A stretch of DNA of 64,000 nucleotides from Roseburia sp. 1XD42-69 (GCF_003612565.1 NZ_RAZG01000013.1:1-64000); one strand, 5' to 3'; positions 7,821 through 17,653 are shown, counted from the stretch's first letter. Program-made: numbers and translations. The notes: generated from the letters alone by a model not told the origin.

Positions 7821-8747
7821 ATGAATGTCAGACAGTTATCTTATTTTATGGAAGTATACAGGCAGGGCAGCATTGCCGGGGCGGCCAGGACATTGTTCAT
7901 CTCCCCCCAGGGCATCAGCAAAACCATTTTGTCCTTAGAGGAGGAGCTTTCCGTGGAACTTTTTATCAGAAAGGGCAGAAAGCTCATTCCCACCCAGGAC
8001 GCCATCGCCTTAACCCGCCACGCCCAGAACCTGTTAGACGAGTACGAGGCTATCAGCCAGAAAAAATTTTTAACCAGCTCTGTGTATAAACATCTGCACA
8101 TCGCCTGTTCCTATGACGTTTTATCCTATCTCCCCTGGGAATTTTACCGGGATTTTATGGCAGCCTTCCCGGACATTATCCTCAGGCTGGAAGAGTTTCC
8201 CGACCGGGAAGTGCTCTCCCATATGGATCAAAACATGGCGGAGCTGGGGATGATTACCGGGCCCTTAGACAGCGGAAAATACCATATGGTGCACCTCTTT
8301 ACCAACGGCTTCTGTCTGCTTATCCATAAAAGCCATCCCCTGGCGGAAAAAAGCACAGTTACCTTAAAAGACCTTTCCAAAGAGCGGGTGGCCATTAAGG
8401 GCATGGGACAGATTGCCAGCAAAAGCCAGGCCAGCGACTATGTGACAAACCACGCCGTCCCGGCCTTTACCGCCATAGAGGTTTCCGATTACAGGATTAT
8501 CCATGAACTTGCGGAACAAAACCTGTTAATCGGTATGACATTGGATTACCTTCTCCTTAAAAATCCTCCAAAAAACTGTGTCATTCGCCCCTTTCCCGGG
8601 GATACTGCAAAAAAGCCCATTTACCTGGTTTCCAAAAAAGATATCACCCTAAGCCGGGAGGCCCTGTCCTTCCGGGAATATATGGTAGAATGGTTAAAAA
8701 CAAATAAACAAAAATTTAGTTTTCAGACAAAGGAGCAGATATTATGA
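7821..8747 (+). CDS. LysR family transcriptional regulator
   Basis: 308-aa LysR-type regulator. The N-terminal winged helix-turn-helix is classic (MNVRQLSYFMEVYRQGSIAGAARTLFISPQGISKTI), followed by a periplasmic-binding-like co-inducer domain. I use the ATG at 7821, preceded by CCCGGAGG. An in-frame ATG at 7788 has no ribosome site. It is transcribed away from the RidA/oxidase operon, the usual arrangement for a LysR activator of its neighbour, so the inducer may be the operon's substrate. The gene overlaps the next one by four bases (ATGA). Confidence 0.9.
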   Translation: MNVRQLSYFMEVYRQGSIAGAARTLFISPQGISKTILSLEEELSVELFIRKGRKLIPTQDAIALTRHAQNLLDEYEAISQKKFLTSSVYKHLHIACSYDVLSYLPWEFYRDFMAAFPDIILRLEEFPDREVLSHMDQNMAELGMITGPLDSGKYHMVHLFTNGFCLLIHKSHPLAEKSTVTLKDLSKERVAIKGMGQIASKSQASDYVTNHAVPAFTAIEVSDYRIIHELAEQNLLIGMTLDYLLLKNPPKNCVIRPFPGDTAKKPIYLVSKKDITLSREALSFREYMVEWLKTNKQKFSFQTKEQIL

Positions 8748-9610
8748 AAAAAGTAGGCTATTTCTTTTTTAGCTTTTTACCCGCTTTGGCATCCATCACC
8801 CTTCAGTTTGTGTTAATGATTCCTTTTGTGGGCATTGCAACCGTGGTATTTCTAAACCATCCATCGGCTTTAACCAGCCAAAGCTTAGACGACATGACCT
8901 CCCTTGTGTCATTTTCCACCGGCATCTCCGCCGTATATGCCGCCTCAGGCATCGTCATTTTCGGCCTGTGGTATCAGCTTCAGTTTAAGGGAAATGTGAC
9001 AAAAAATGTAAGGCAATGGCTGAATCCTAAAATGTTTCTTGGGGTAGTCTGCACTGTGCCTGTCTTACAGGTTGCCACAGGTTTTATCATCACCTGGGTA
9101 TCCTCCCTTTTCCCCCAGTGGCTTAAGTTTTATGAAGATTTAATGGATTCCGCCGGTTTTTCCGGGCTTCCTTCCCTGCCCCTAATCCTCTATGCCGTTT
9201 TATTAGGCCCTATAGCTGAGGAACTGACCTTCCGGGGAGTGACCCTTGCCTCCGCCAAAAAGGCCCTTCCCTTCTGGACCGCCAATCTTTTGCAGGCATT
9301 TTTATTTGGAGCTTTCCATATGAATATGATTCAGGGAATCTACGCTTTTGGACTGGGGATCGTCTTAGGGCTTGTCTGTGAAAAAAGCGGATGTATCTGG
9401 TACTCCATTGCGCTGCACATTGGCTTTAACTTCTGGGGAACTTTCGCCTCGGAATTTTTGGCGGATATCTCCCCCATAGGGATTTGCATCCTCTACATTC
9501 TTTTTATATTCCTTGGAATTCTGGGGGCATGGCTGATTTCCCATAATCTGCCATCCAAAGAAAATATTTCTGCCATCCCTAAAGAATCCCAGATTCCATC
9601 CGATATATAA
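8744..9610 (+). CDS. CPBP family intramembrane glutamic endopeptidase
   Basis: 288-aa membrane protein with about seven to eight hydrophobic helices. It carries the CPBP (Abi/Rce1-like) protease motifs: EELTFRG (EExxxR, about residue 165), FGAFHMN (FxxxH) and a later HIGFNFWG. Family members cleave prenylated or leader peptides or act in bacteriocin self-immunity. The start overlaps the lysR stop (ATGA), implying translational coupling. A link to the regulator's function is not obvious. Confidence 0.87.
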   Translation: MKKVGYFFFSFLPALASITLQFVLMIPFVGIATVVFLNHPSALTSQSLDDMTSLVSFSTGISAVYAASGIVIFGLWYQLQFKGNVTKNVRQWLNPKMFLGVVCTVPVLQVATGFIITWVSSLFPQWLKFYEDLMDSAGFSGLPSLPLILYAVLLGPIAEELTFRGVTLASAKKALPFWTANLLQAFLFGAFHMNMIQGIYAFGLGIVLGLVCEKSGCIWYSIALHIGFNFWGTFASEFLADISPIGICILYILFIFLGILGAWLISHNLPSKENISAIPKESQIPSDI

Positions 9611-9737
9611 TACAAATAAATAAGCACTCTTTTCACTACAGTAAATGCCAAGGACGGCGGTTGTTAAGGAAATGAATCTTAATGGCTGTCGTCTATTTTT
9701 TATACCCTTTTTTACATAATTTATCAAGGAGGATCTT

Positions 9738-10823
9738 ATGATTATAAAATCCAGTGACGTTGCCATGGCATCCCATCGCAAATATCACAGTTCCACTTCC
9801 TACGCCTCCTCCGGCATGACCTGGGGAAGAGCCGGAATCCATAGCAAAAACATCCGGTACAAAGAAGATTACACTGAAGAATCCCGGGATGGAAAAAGCA
9901 AAGGCAGGGAAAAAGACACAGGAAAAGAAGATTTGATGCAGCAGTTTAACCAGGCAAAAAGCATTGGCAGCCCTGCTATGCAAAGTTCATACCCCTCTTC
10001 TGGGGCAGCCATTCGGCAGCAGTCCTTACATTATCTTTTCATGCTTTTGTTTGGGGGAAGCAGCCTGAAAAAATACAGCCTTTTTGACTATCTGGGGGGC
10101 AAAAATACCGGTAACCAAATGGGCGGCCAGGGCTTTGGAGGGACTTACACGGAGATGTACACCCATGAAGAACAGGAGACTACCAACTTCTCCGCCAAAG
10201 GAACCGTAAAGACAGCAGACGGCAGGGAAATCGACTTTAACCTGTCTCTCTCCATGAGCCGCAGTTTTAAGGAAGCCTATGGGGGAACCGTGGATTTTGG
10301 GAAAAAATTAAACCAGGCAGCCCTGTGCGATCCCCTTGTGATAAACCTGGATACCGCTGCAGCCAAGGTATCCGACCAGTCTTTCTATTTTGACCTGGAT
10401 GCAGACGGAAAACTAGACAAGATTTCACACCTCTCCCCCGGAAGCGGCTTTTTGGCCTTAGATAAAAACGAAGACGGTAAAATTAATGACGGAAAAGAAC
10501 TCTTTGGAACGGCCAGCGGGAACGGATTCGGGGACTTGGCCGCCTACGACCAGGATAACAACGGCTGGATTGACGAAAAGGATGAGATTTTCACCAAACT
10601 CCGGATTTGGACAAAGGATGACAAGGGAAGAGACATCCTCTACACCTTAAAGGAGGCGGGAGTAGGCGCTATCTGCCTAAAACACGCCGCCACGGATTTT
10701 GCCCTGAAATCCTATGAGGATAACAGCACCAATGCACTGGTGCGCCAGACAGGCGTCTTTTTATATGAAAATGGAAAAACGGGAACCGTACAGCATTTAG
10801 ACCTTGCAAAAAGAAACCCTTAA
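9738..10823 (+). CDS. EF-hand-type calcium-binding protein
   Basis: 361-aa protein with no signal peptide or clear membrane helix. Residues 1-75 are Ser/Lys-rich and low in complexity. A middle segment (FSAKGTVKTADGREIDFNLSLSMSRSF in two parts, about residues 150-178) has the look of a conserved bacterial family whose function I do not know. The C-terminal half has three DxDxDG-like loops: DLDADGKLD, DKNEDGKIND and DQDNNGWIDEKDE. ELFG and FGDLAAYD between them resemble RTX-associated calcium-binding repeats. AAGGAGGATCTT precedes the ATG at 9738. It is followed by a hemerythrin gene, 50 bases on. Confidence 0.75.
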   Translation: MIIKSSDVAMASHRKYHSSTSYASSGMTWGRAGIHSKNIRYKEDYTEESRDGKSKGREKDTGKEDLMQQFNQAKSIGSPAMQSSYPSSGAAIRQQSLHYLFMLLFGGSSLKKYSLFDYLGGKNTGNQMGGQGFGGTYTEMYTHEEQETTNFSAKGTVKTADGREIDFNLSLSMSRSFKEAYGGTVDFGKKLNQAALCDPLVINLDTAAAKVSDQSFYFDLDADGKLDKISHLSPGSGFLALDKNEDGKINDGKELFGTASGNGFGDLAAYDQDNNGWIDEKDEIFTKLRIWTKDDKGRDILYTLKEAGVGAICLKHAATDFALKSYEDNSTNALVRQTGVFLYENGKTGTVQHLDLAKRNP

Positions 10824-10873
10824 AGTTATAATGGTTAGGCAATACATAAAAAACAAAAAGGGGTATGGTGCAA

Positions 10874-11692
10874 ATGACATTTCAATTTACAGATGACTGT
10901 ATCATCGGCATTGAACAGATTGACGTGGAACACCAGTATTTGTTTACCATTATGAATCAGATTGTGGATACTCTGGAACACAATGAGGGCATTCCCGATG
11001 AAAGCCAGAAACTGGAAACCTATATCGCCCGGCTGAAGGAATACGGTCAGATTCATTTTTCACATGAAGAAGCTTATATGGAAGAACATCAGGATCTGGA
11101 ATTAGAACGTCAGAAAAGAGAACACAAATATTTTATGACCAGGCTAAACGCCATTGATTTGATGGACCTAAATCACGAGGAAAAAAGGAAAATTTTAGAG
11201 GATATGCTGCAGTACCTTACAAAATGGCTGTATCATCACATTTTGGGCAGCGATACCCTGATTGGAAAAATCAGGCATCTTGCCGCAGAAAATCCCCGGG
11301 GCAACTACTGCGCTTTCACTCCCAAATACGCCACCGGCATCTCCCAAATTGACGAGGAGCACAAGGGACTCTTTGAAATTATCAACAATGCCTACAACCT
11401 GGTGGAAGAAAACACTCTGGGGGATAAGTATGACGAAATCATGACAGTTATCGACCAGTTGGAAGAGTATACAAAAGTTCATTTTTCCCATGAAGAAGAA
11501 TATATGGCCTCCACCAACTATCCCCACATAGAGGCCCAAAAAAGGGCTCATGACGTTTTTCTCTCCAAGCTGGAAGACAAAGACTTTGGGGAAAACGAAA
11601 GCGACCAGCAGGCTTATCTGGAAGATTTGCTGGATTTCCTCTTTGCCTGGCTTTCAAACCATATTTTAAAAATGGATAAAGGAATTATTTAA
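10874..11692 (+). CDS. Tandem double-domain bacteriohemerythrin
   Basis: About 272-aa cytoplasmic protein with two hemerythrin domains (residues about 5-130 and 140-270). Hemerythrins bind O2 at a diiron site held by five His, one Glu and one Asp. Both domains keep IDxEH, HFSHEE and HIxxxD. In the HxxxH helix motif the first His is replaced by Gln in both (QKREH and QKRAH). The proteins may store or sense O2 or protect the anaerobe from it. I prefer the ATG at 10874, about ten bases after AAAAGGGG. The ATG at 10865 is too close to that site. Confidence 0.88.
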   Translation: MTFQFTDDCIIGIEQIDVEHQYLFTIMNQIVDTLEHNEGIPDESQKLETYIARLKEYGQIHFSHEEAYMEEHQDLELERQKREHKYFMTRLNAIDLMDLNHEEKRKILEDMLQYLTKWLYHHILGSDTLIGKIRHLAAENPRGNYCAFTPKYATGISQIDEEHKGLFEIINNAYNLVEENTLGDKYDEIMTVIDQLEEYTKVHFSHEEEYMASTNYPHIEAQKRAHDVFLSKLEDKDFGENESDQQAYLEDLLDFLFAWLSNHILKMDKGII

Positions 11693-11760
11693 TCTGCTCT
11701 TGCACATGTCGGAACAATGGGGTAGGGAGACTTTCTCCCTGCTCGCCCTGCGGCTTACAT

Positions 11761-11794
11761 AAAAAAAGAACCAGTCTGCACTGGTTCTTTTTTT
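11761..11794. terminator. Bidirectional Rho-independent terminator
   Basis: A 14-bp inverted repeat, AAAAAAAGAACCAG / CTGGTTCTTTTTTT, with a 6-nt loop. It has A- and T-runs on both sides, so it can end transcripts from the hemerythrin gene (+) and from the phosphorylase/small ORF (-). Confidence 0.9.
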
Positions 11795-11803
11795 GGATTC
11801 CTC

Positions 11804-11956
11804 TTAATCTTCACATTTTGCAAGCTCGTCTAAAATAACTTTAAGCTGCTCTGCCAACAACTTATCTCTCTGAATTAAATCTTCATGCTCTCGTGTCAGA
11901 TTCTGACGCTCCTGCATTAACTCGTTTACCCGTTCAATAATCTCCTGTTTTTTCAC
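11804..11956 (-). CDS. Small coiled-coil protein (50 aa)
   Basis: A 50-aa open frame starting at GTG (11956), preceded by AGGAGGGTAAGCC, and ending TAA at 11804. It reads MKKQEIIERVNELMQERQNL and continues with charged heptad-like residues to LDELAKCED. The whole protein looks like a single amphipathic helix or short coiled coil. It follows glycogen phosphorylase by 29 bases and ends just before the shared terminator, so it is probably co-transcribed. I do not recognise the family. Confidence 0.7.
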   Translation of the reverse strand: MKKQEIIERVNELMQERQNLTREHEDLIQRDKLLAEQLKVILDELAKCED

Positions 11957-11985
11957 GGCTTACCCTCCTGTTTGCATTGTAAAGT

Positions 11986-14454
11986 TTATAAGTTCTCCTG
12001 TTCCACAACAACTTTGTCCAAATGCCAGATTTCATCTACATACTCCTGAATGGTTCTGTCTGATGAGAACTTTCCGGAATGCGCAGTATTTAACATGGAC
12101 ATCTTAGCCCAGCGCTTCTCATCCCTGTATGCTTCCTCAATGGCCTTCTGGGCATTTGCATAGGAATGGAAATCCGCCAGTATAAAGTAAGTATCCGCAT
12201 ACTGGGTACACTGGGTATTTAATAAAGAATTATATAAATCACGGAATAATTCACTGTTATTAGGTGAATAGAATCCGTTAATTAACTGCATCAGTACCTT
12301 TCGGATATCCTGGTCATTATTGAAAATCTGCATGGGGTTGTAATCCCGGTTCCTCTCATGGGCAATCACCTCATCGGAACTCATACCAAAGATAAACATA
12401 TTATCTTTGCCCACTTCCTCCACCATCTCCACATTGGCACCGTCCATGGTTCCAATGGTGACAGCGCCGTTTAACATAAATTTCATGTTTCCTGTCCCTG
12501 ACGCCTCTTTGCTTGCGGTGGAAATCTGCTCGCTCACATCTGCCGCCGCAAAAATCCACTCTGCATTGGAAACCCGGTAATCCTCAATAAATACCACTTT
12601 AATCTTATCCTGGATACTCTTGTCATTATTAATTACTTCGGCAACACTGTTGATTAACTTTATAGTCAGTTTTGCATTCTTATAACCCGCTGCCGCCTTT
12701 GCCCCGAAAATAAAGGTTCTTGGATAAAATTCCCTCTCGGGATGCTCTTTCAAATCATTGTAGAGGTACATAATATGCAGGATATTTAAAAGCTGTCTCT
12801 TATACTCGTGGAGACGTTTTACCTGTACATCAAAGATAGAACGGGGATTTACGTCAATTCCATTGTGCTCTTTGATATATTTTGCAAGGCGAAGCTTATT
12901 CTGGTATTTGATGTTCATAAACTCATGCTGGGCCTTCTCGTCATCCACAAACAGAGAAACCTTTTCAATCTTGCTCAGGTCTGTAATCCACTCGGGGCCG
13001 ATATGATCCGTTACCCAGTTTGCCAGAAGCTGGTTTCCGTGAAGGAGGAAACGTCTCTGGGTTATCCCGTTTGTCTTATTGTTAAATTTGCCCGGGAACA
13101 TCTCATAGAAATCTCTTAATTCCTGGTTCTTTAAGATTTCTGTGTGAAGCCTTGCCACGCCGTTTACGGAATGTCCTGCCGCAATGGCAAGATGTGCCAT
13201 TTTTACCTGGCCGTCCTGTACGATTGCCATACGGTTAATCTTGCCCTGGTCTCCCGGGAATTTCTCCTGAATCCGGAGGATAAACCTGCGGTTAATCTCC
13301 TCCACAATCTGGTAAATTCTGGGAAGAAGCCTTGAAAAGATTTCAATGGGCCATTTCTCCAATGCCTCTGCCATAATCGTATGGTTCGTGTAAGCACATA
13401 CCTGTGTGGTAATCTCCCATGCATCGTCCCAGTCAAGCCCTTCCTCGTCTAAGAGATAGCGCATCAACTCTGCCACCGCCACGGTGGGATGGGTGTCATT
13501 TAACTGAAACGCCACTTTTTTCGGCAGGTCATGGATGTCCTCATGTGTCTTTTTAAATCTCTCCACAGCCCGCTGTACACTGGCTGACACAAAGAAATAC
13601 TGCTGTTTTAAACGGAGCTCTTTTCCTGAAATATGATTATCATTGGGATAAAGCACATCCACCAGATTTCTTGCAAGGTTTTCCTGCTCCACAGCTTTGC
13701 GGTAGTCCCCCTTGTCAAAAGAATCCAGCTCAAAACGCTCCATGGGCTCAGCATCCCAGATAATCAATGTATTTACCATGTGGTTGTTGTAGCCCAGGAT
13801 AGGCATGTCATAGGGAATCGCCCGCACTGCCTGATACCCTTCATGTACAAACTTTGTCCTGCCGTCCGCCATATTTTCCGCACGGACATATCCTCCAAAT
13901 TTAATCTCAAAAGTATATTCCGGCCTCCTAAGTTCAAAGGGATAACCCTCTTTTAACCAGTCATCTGGACGCTCCACCTGAAAACCATCTATAATCTCCT
14001 GGCGGAACATGCCGTAATGGTAGCGGATTCCGCAGCCGTATGCACCATATCCCAGGGTAGCCAAAGACTCCATAAAGCAGGCTGCCAGCCTTCCAAGGCC
14101 GCCGTTTCCAAGGGCCGGATCCGGCTCCTGATCCTCAATCACATTGATGTCAAGTCCCATCTCCTCCAATGCCTCAGCCACCTCTTTATAACATGTGAGA
14201 TTAATGAGGTTATTGCCCAGGGCACGGCCCACTAAAAATTCCATGGACATGTAATAAACCACTTTCGGGTCGTCCTTTTTCATGGCGTGCTGGGTTTCCA
14301 TCCACTGGTTAATCACCACGTCCTTTACCGCATAGGATACGGCCTGAAAAATTTCCTGGTCGCTGGCCTCATCCATGGTTTTACGGTACAGCTTCTTTAC
14401 ATGGTCCCGCACCTCTTCTTTAAAGTGTTCTTTGTCAAATACATCCTTTTTCAA
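11986..14454 (-). CDS. glgP: Glycogen/starch phosphorylase
   Basis: About 822-aa GT35 phosphorylase. It releases glucose 1-phosphate from alpha-1,4-glucans. The pyridoxal phosphate lysine motif KEASGTGNMKFMLNGA is near the C-terminus, and the substrate segment GNGGLGRLAACFMES is near the N-terminus. Length is normal. I place the start at a TTG (14454), because AGAAGGAGG lies seven bases before it and the protein then begins in the family's normal place (LKKDVFDKEHF). Longer ATG starts would overlap the ileS stop and read through this ribosome site. It lies 43 bases after ileS and may be in the same transcript. Confidence 0.92.
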   Translation of the reverse strand: MKKDVFDKEHFKEEVRDHVKKLYRKTMDEASDQEIFQAVSYAVKDVVINQWMETQHAMKKDDPKVVYYMSMEFLVGRALGNNLINLTCYKEVAEALEEMGLDINVIEDQEPDPALGNGGLGRLAACFMESLATLGYGAYGCGIRYHYGMFRQEIIDGFQVERPDDWLKEGYPFELRRPEYTFEIKFGGYVRAENMADGRTKFVHEGYQAVRAIPYDMPILGYNNHMVNTLIIWDAEPMERFELDSFDKGDYRKAVEQENLARNLVDVLYPNDNHISGKELRLKQQYFFVSASVQRAVERFKKTHEDIHDLPKKVAFQLNDTHPTVAVAELMRYLLDEEGLDWDDAWEITTQVCAYTNHTIMAEALEKWPIEIFSRLLPRIYQIVEEINRRFILRIQEKFPGDQGKINRMAIVQDGQVKMAHLAIAAGHSVNGVARLHTEILKNQELRDFYEMFPGKFNNKTNGITQRRFLLHGNQLLANWVTDHIGPEWITDLSKIEKVSLFVDDEKAQHEFMNIKYQNKLRLAKYIKEHNGIDVNPRSIFDVQVKRLHEYKRQLLNILHIMYLYNDLKEHPEREFYPRTFIFGAKAAAGYKNAKLTIKLINSVAEVINNDKSIQDKIKVVFIEDYRVSNAEWIFAAADVSEQISTASKEASGTGNMKFMLNGAVTIGTMDGANVEMVEEVGKDNMFIFGMSSDEVIAHERNRDYNPMQIFNNDQDIRKVLMQLINGFYSPNNSELFRDLYNSLLNTQCTQYADTYFILADFHSYANAQKAIEEAYRDEKRWAKMSMLNTAHSGKFSSDRTIQEYVDEIWHLDKVVVEQENL

Positions 14455-14497
14455 GTAAATTCCTCCTTCTGTATTCACTCTCATTTCCCTATTTTTT

Positions 14498-17400
14498 TTA
14501 CGACTGCTTTTTAACTTCCAATGTAACTTTTTCCCCATTGATATTCCAATCTTTCATATAACCGGAGAGATTTTCTGTAGTAATGACATCCGCTAAGACT
14601 TCCGCCTGGATGATATCCCGGTTTTTCTCAAATATGCCGGACACTTTTTCCCCGGACTGATAGCCTACGGCAATCCTGTCCATAACCTCAAATCCCGCTT
14701 CTTTTCTCATGGTTTGGATTTTACTGATCAATTCCCGGACAAAGCCCTCCTCAATCAGCTCCTCCGAGAGATTTGTATCCAAAACCACCGTAATGTCATT
14801 ATCATTCTCAGCCACATACCCCTCCATCTGGGTCATTGTGATGAGCAAATCCTCATTTAATAATACAACTTCCTCACTGACACTGTCAAGTTTTATAGCC
14901 CCTTTGCTGTTAAGTTCTGCCATTGCCTGATTGCCGTCTAACTCCTCTAAAGCTTTCTTAATCTGTGACAAGTATTTCCCGTACTTGGGACCTACCGTGC
15001 GCAGCTGTGGTTTAAAGCTGTAACTTGTGTAGGCGCTTACATCCTGGGAAAATTCCACTTTCTTAACATTCAGCTCATCTGCAATAATTTCCGTGTAAAA
15101 CTCTGACAGTTCAAATGGGGCTTTGATAAACATCCTTCCGATGGGCTGGCGGTTTTTGATATTTGCCTGATTCCTGCATGCCCGGCCTAAAACTACGACT
15201 TTTAAAACCAGATCCATGTCTTTTTCCAGTTCTTTGTCGATGACACTCTCATCCGCCGAGGGGAAATCACACAGATGAACGCTCTCTGGCGCAGATGCAT
15301 CCACCTTTCTCACCAGATTCTGATAGATATCCTCCGTCATAAATGGTATCATGGGGGCCGCACATTTTGACACGGTGACAAGGGCCGTGTAAAGTGTCAT
15401 GTACGCATTTATCTTATCCTGCTCCATGCCCTTTGCCCAGAAGCGCTCCCGGCTTCTCCGCACATACCAGTTGCTCATTTCATCCACAAATCCGTCCAAT
15501 GCCCTAGCTGCTTCGGGAATCCTGTAATTTCCCAGATTGGTATCCACATCTTTAATCAAAGTGTTTAATTTGGACAGGAGCCATTTATCCATAACGGAAA
15601 GCTTCTCATATTCAAGCGCATATTTTGCCGCATCAAAATTGTCAATATTGGCGTATAGCACAAAAAATGCGTAAGTGTTCCACAGCGTCCCCATAAACTT
15701 CCGCTGCCCCTCCTGGACCGCCTTGCCGTGAAAACGGTTGGGAAGCCAGGGCGCAGAATTAATATAAAAATACCAGCGGATGGCGTCTGCCCCGTAGGTC
15801 TTTAAAGCCTCGAAGGGGTCTACGGCATTGCCCTTGGATTTGCTCATCTTCTGTCCGTTCTCATCCTGTACATGTCCCAGCACAATTACATTCTCATAGG
15901 GAGACTTGTTAAATAAAAGCGTAGATTCCGCCATGAGGGAATAAAACCATCCCCTAGTCTGGTCCACCGCCTCGGAGATAAATTTTGCCGGGAACTGCTG
16001 CTCAAACAAATCCTTATTTTCAAAGGGATAATGGTGCTGTGCAAAAGGCATTGCCCCGGAGTCAAACCAGCAGTCAATCACCTCCGGCACCCTGCGCATC
16101 TCTTTGCCGCAATCCGGACAGTCAAAAGTCACTTCGTCAATATAGGGACGGTGCAGTTCTACCTTTTCATCTTCTTTATTGCCGGTTCTCTTCGCCAGTT
16201 CCTCCCTGCCGCCGATACACTCCTGATGTCCGCACTCACATTCCCACACATTCAAAGGCGTTCCCCAGTAACGGTTTCTGGAAATACCCCAATCCTGGAT
16301 ATTTTCTAACCAGTCTCCGAAACGCCCTTTACCGATGGACTCCGGAATCCAATTTACCGTGTTGTTGTTTCGGATTAAGTCTTCCTTCACCTCGGTCATT
16401 TTAATAAACCAGGACTCCCTTGCATAGTAAATCAAAGGCGTGTCGCAGCGCCAGCAGTGGGGATAGTCATGTTCAAATTTGGGAGCGTCAAACAAGAGCC
16501 CTTTCTTTTCCAAATCCGTTAAAATCACAGGGTCTGCTTTCTTAACGAAAACTCCCGCATAATCCGTCTCCTCTGTCAGCTCCCCTTTTCCGTTTACAAG
16601 CTGGACAAAGGGCAGGTCATATTTTCTTCCCACCTGGGCGTCATCCTCACCGAATGCCGGGGCAATGTGGACGATACCTGTACCGTCCGTCATGGTGACA
16701 TAGGAATCGCAGGTGATATAATGTGCTTTTTTACGCTGCTTTTCAATAATTCCACTGGCAAAATCAAAAAGAGGCTCATACTCTTTTCTCTCTAAATCCG
16801 TACCCTTATAAGTCTCTAAAACTTCATAGGCGCTTTCGCCTTCCTCTGCCAATTTCCCTAATACTTTGTCCAAAAGTGCCTGGGCCATATAGTAGACATA
16901 CCCGTCATTCGCCTTTACCTTACAGTAAGTCTCCTCCGGGTTTACACACAGGGCCACATTGCTTGGCAGTGTCCATGGGGTGGTCGTCCATGCCAGAAAC
17001 CAGGCGTCCTCCCCGATTACCTTAAAACGCACCACTGCGGAACGCTCTTTTACGGTCTTATACCCCTGGGCCACCTCCTGGGAGGAAAGAGGGGTTCCGC
17101 ACCGGGGACAGTAGGGAACAATTTTAAAACCTTTATATAATAACTTTTTATCCCAAATCTGCTTTAGGGCCCACCACTCCGACTCAATAAAATTATCGTC
17201 ATAGGTGACATAGGGTTCGTCCATATCTGCCCAGAAACCCACGGTTCCTGAGAAATCTTCCCACATGCCCTTGTATTTCCACACAGACTCCTTACATTTT
17301 TTAATAAAAGGCTCCATGCCGTAGGCTTCTATCTGCTCTTTTCCGTTAAGCCCCAGAAGTTTTTCCACTTCCAGCTCCACCGGAAGCCCGTGGGTGTCCC

Positions 17401-17653
17401 ACCCTGCTTTTCTGGGCACATATTTTCCCTTCATGGTCTGATATCTGGGTATCATATCTTTAATCACACGGGTTAAGACATGACCGATATGGGGTTTTCC
17501 GTTTGCCGTGGGAGGCCCGTCATAAAAGGTGTATGTCTCCCCCTCTCTCCGGTTCTCCATACTCTTTTTAAAAATGTCATTGTCTTTCCAAAACTGCTCT
17601 GTGGCTTTTTCCCGCTCCACGAAATTCAGATTCGTCTCAACCTTGTTGTACAT
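14498..17653 (-). CDS. ileS: Isoleucine-tRNA ligase, type 2 (eukaryote-like)
   Basis: 1051-aa class I aminoacyl-tRNA synthetase charging tRNA-Ile. The HIGH motif is GPPTANGKPHIGH and the KMSKS motif is GQKMSKSKGNAVDP. The editing domain with TTPWTLPSN is present. The sequence has GPPTANG instead of the GPPYANG of ordinary bacterial IleRS. It also lacks the C-terminal CxxC zinc finger, ending in an acidic/beta tail (EKVTLEVKKQS). These are features of IleS2-type enzymes, which as a group tend to be less sensitive to mupirocin. No T-box is visible in the 41 bases upstream. The ATG at 17653 has AGGAGG upstream. Confidence 0.93.
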   Translation of the reverse strand: MYNKVETNLNFVEREKATEQFWKDNDIFKKSMENRREGETYTFYDGPPTANGKPHIGHVLTRVIKDMIPRYQTMKGKYVPRKAGWDTHGLPVELEVEKLLGLNGKEQIEAYGMEPFIKKCKESVWKYKGMWEDFSGTVGFWADMDEPYVTYDDNFIESEWWALKQIWDKKLLYKGFKIVPYCPRCGTPLSSQEVAQGYKTVKERSAVVRFKVIGEDAWFLAWTTTPWTLPSNVALCVNPEETYCKVKANDGYVYYMAQALLDKVLGKLAEEGESAYEVLETYKGTDLERKEYEPLFDFASGIIEKQRKKAHYITCDSYVTMTDGTGIVHIAPAFGEDDAQVGRKYDLPFVQLVNGKGELTEETDYAGVFVKKADPVILTDLEKKGLLFDAPKFEHDYPHCWRCDTPLIYYARESWFIKMTEVKEDLIRNNNTVNWIPESIGKGRFGDWLENIQDWGISRNRYWGTPLNVWECECGHQECIGGREELAKRTGNKEDEKVELHRPYIDEVTFDCPDCGKEMRRVPEVIDCWFDSGAMPFAQHHYPFENKDLFEQQFPAKFISEAVDQTRGWFYSLMAESTLLFNKSPYENVIVLGHVQDENGQKMSKSKGNAVDPFEALKTYGADAIRWYFYINSAPWLPNRFHGKAVQEGQRKFMGTLWNTYAFFVLYANIDNFDAAKYALEYEKLSVMDKWLLSKLNTLIKDVDTNLGNYRIPEAARALDGFVDEMSNWYVRRSRERFWAKGMEQDKINAYMTLYTALVTVSKCAAPMIPFMTEDIYQNLVRKVDASAPESVHLCDFPSADESVIDKELEKDMDLVLKVVVLGRACRNQANIKNRQPIGRMFIKAPFELSEFYTEIIADELNVKKVEFSQDVSAYTSYSFKPQLRTVGPKYGKYLSQIKKALEELDGNQAMAELNSKGAIKLDSVSEEVVLLNEDLLITMTQMEGYVAENDNDITVVLDTNLSEELIEEGFVRELISKIQTMRKEAGFEVMDRIAVGYQSGEKVSGIFEKNRDIIQAEVLADVITTENLSGYMKDWNINGEKVTLEVKKQS

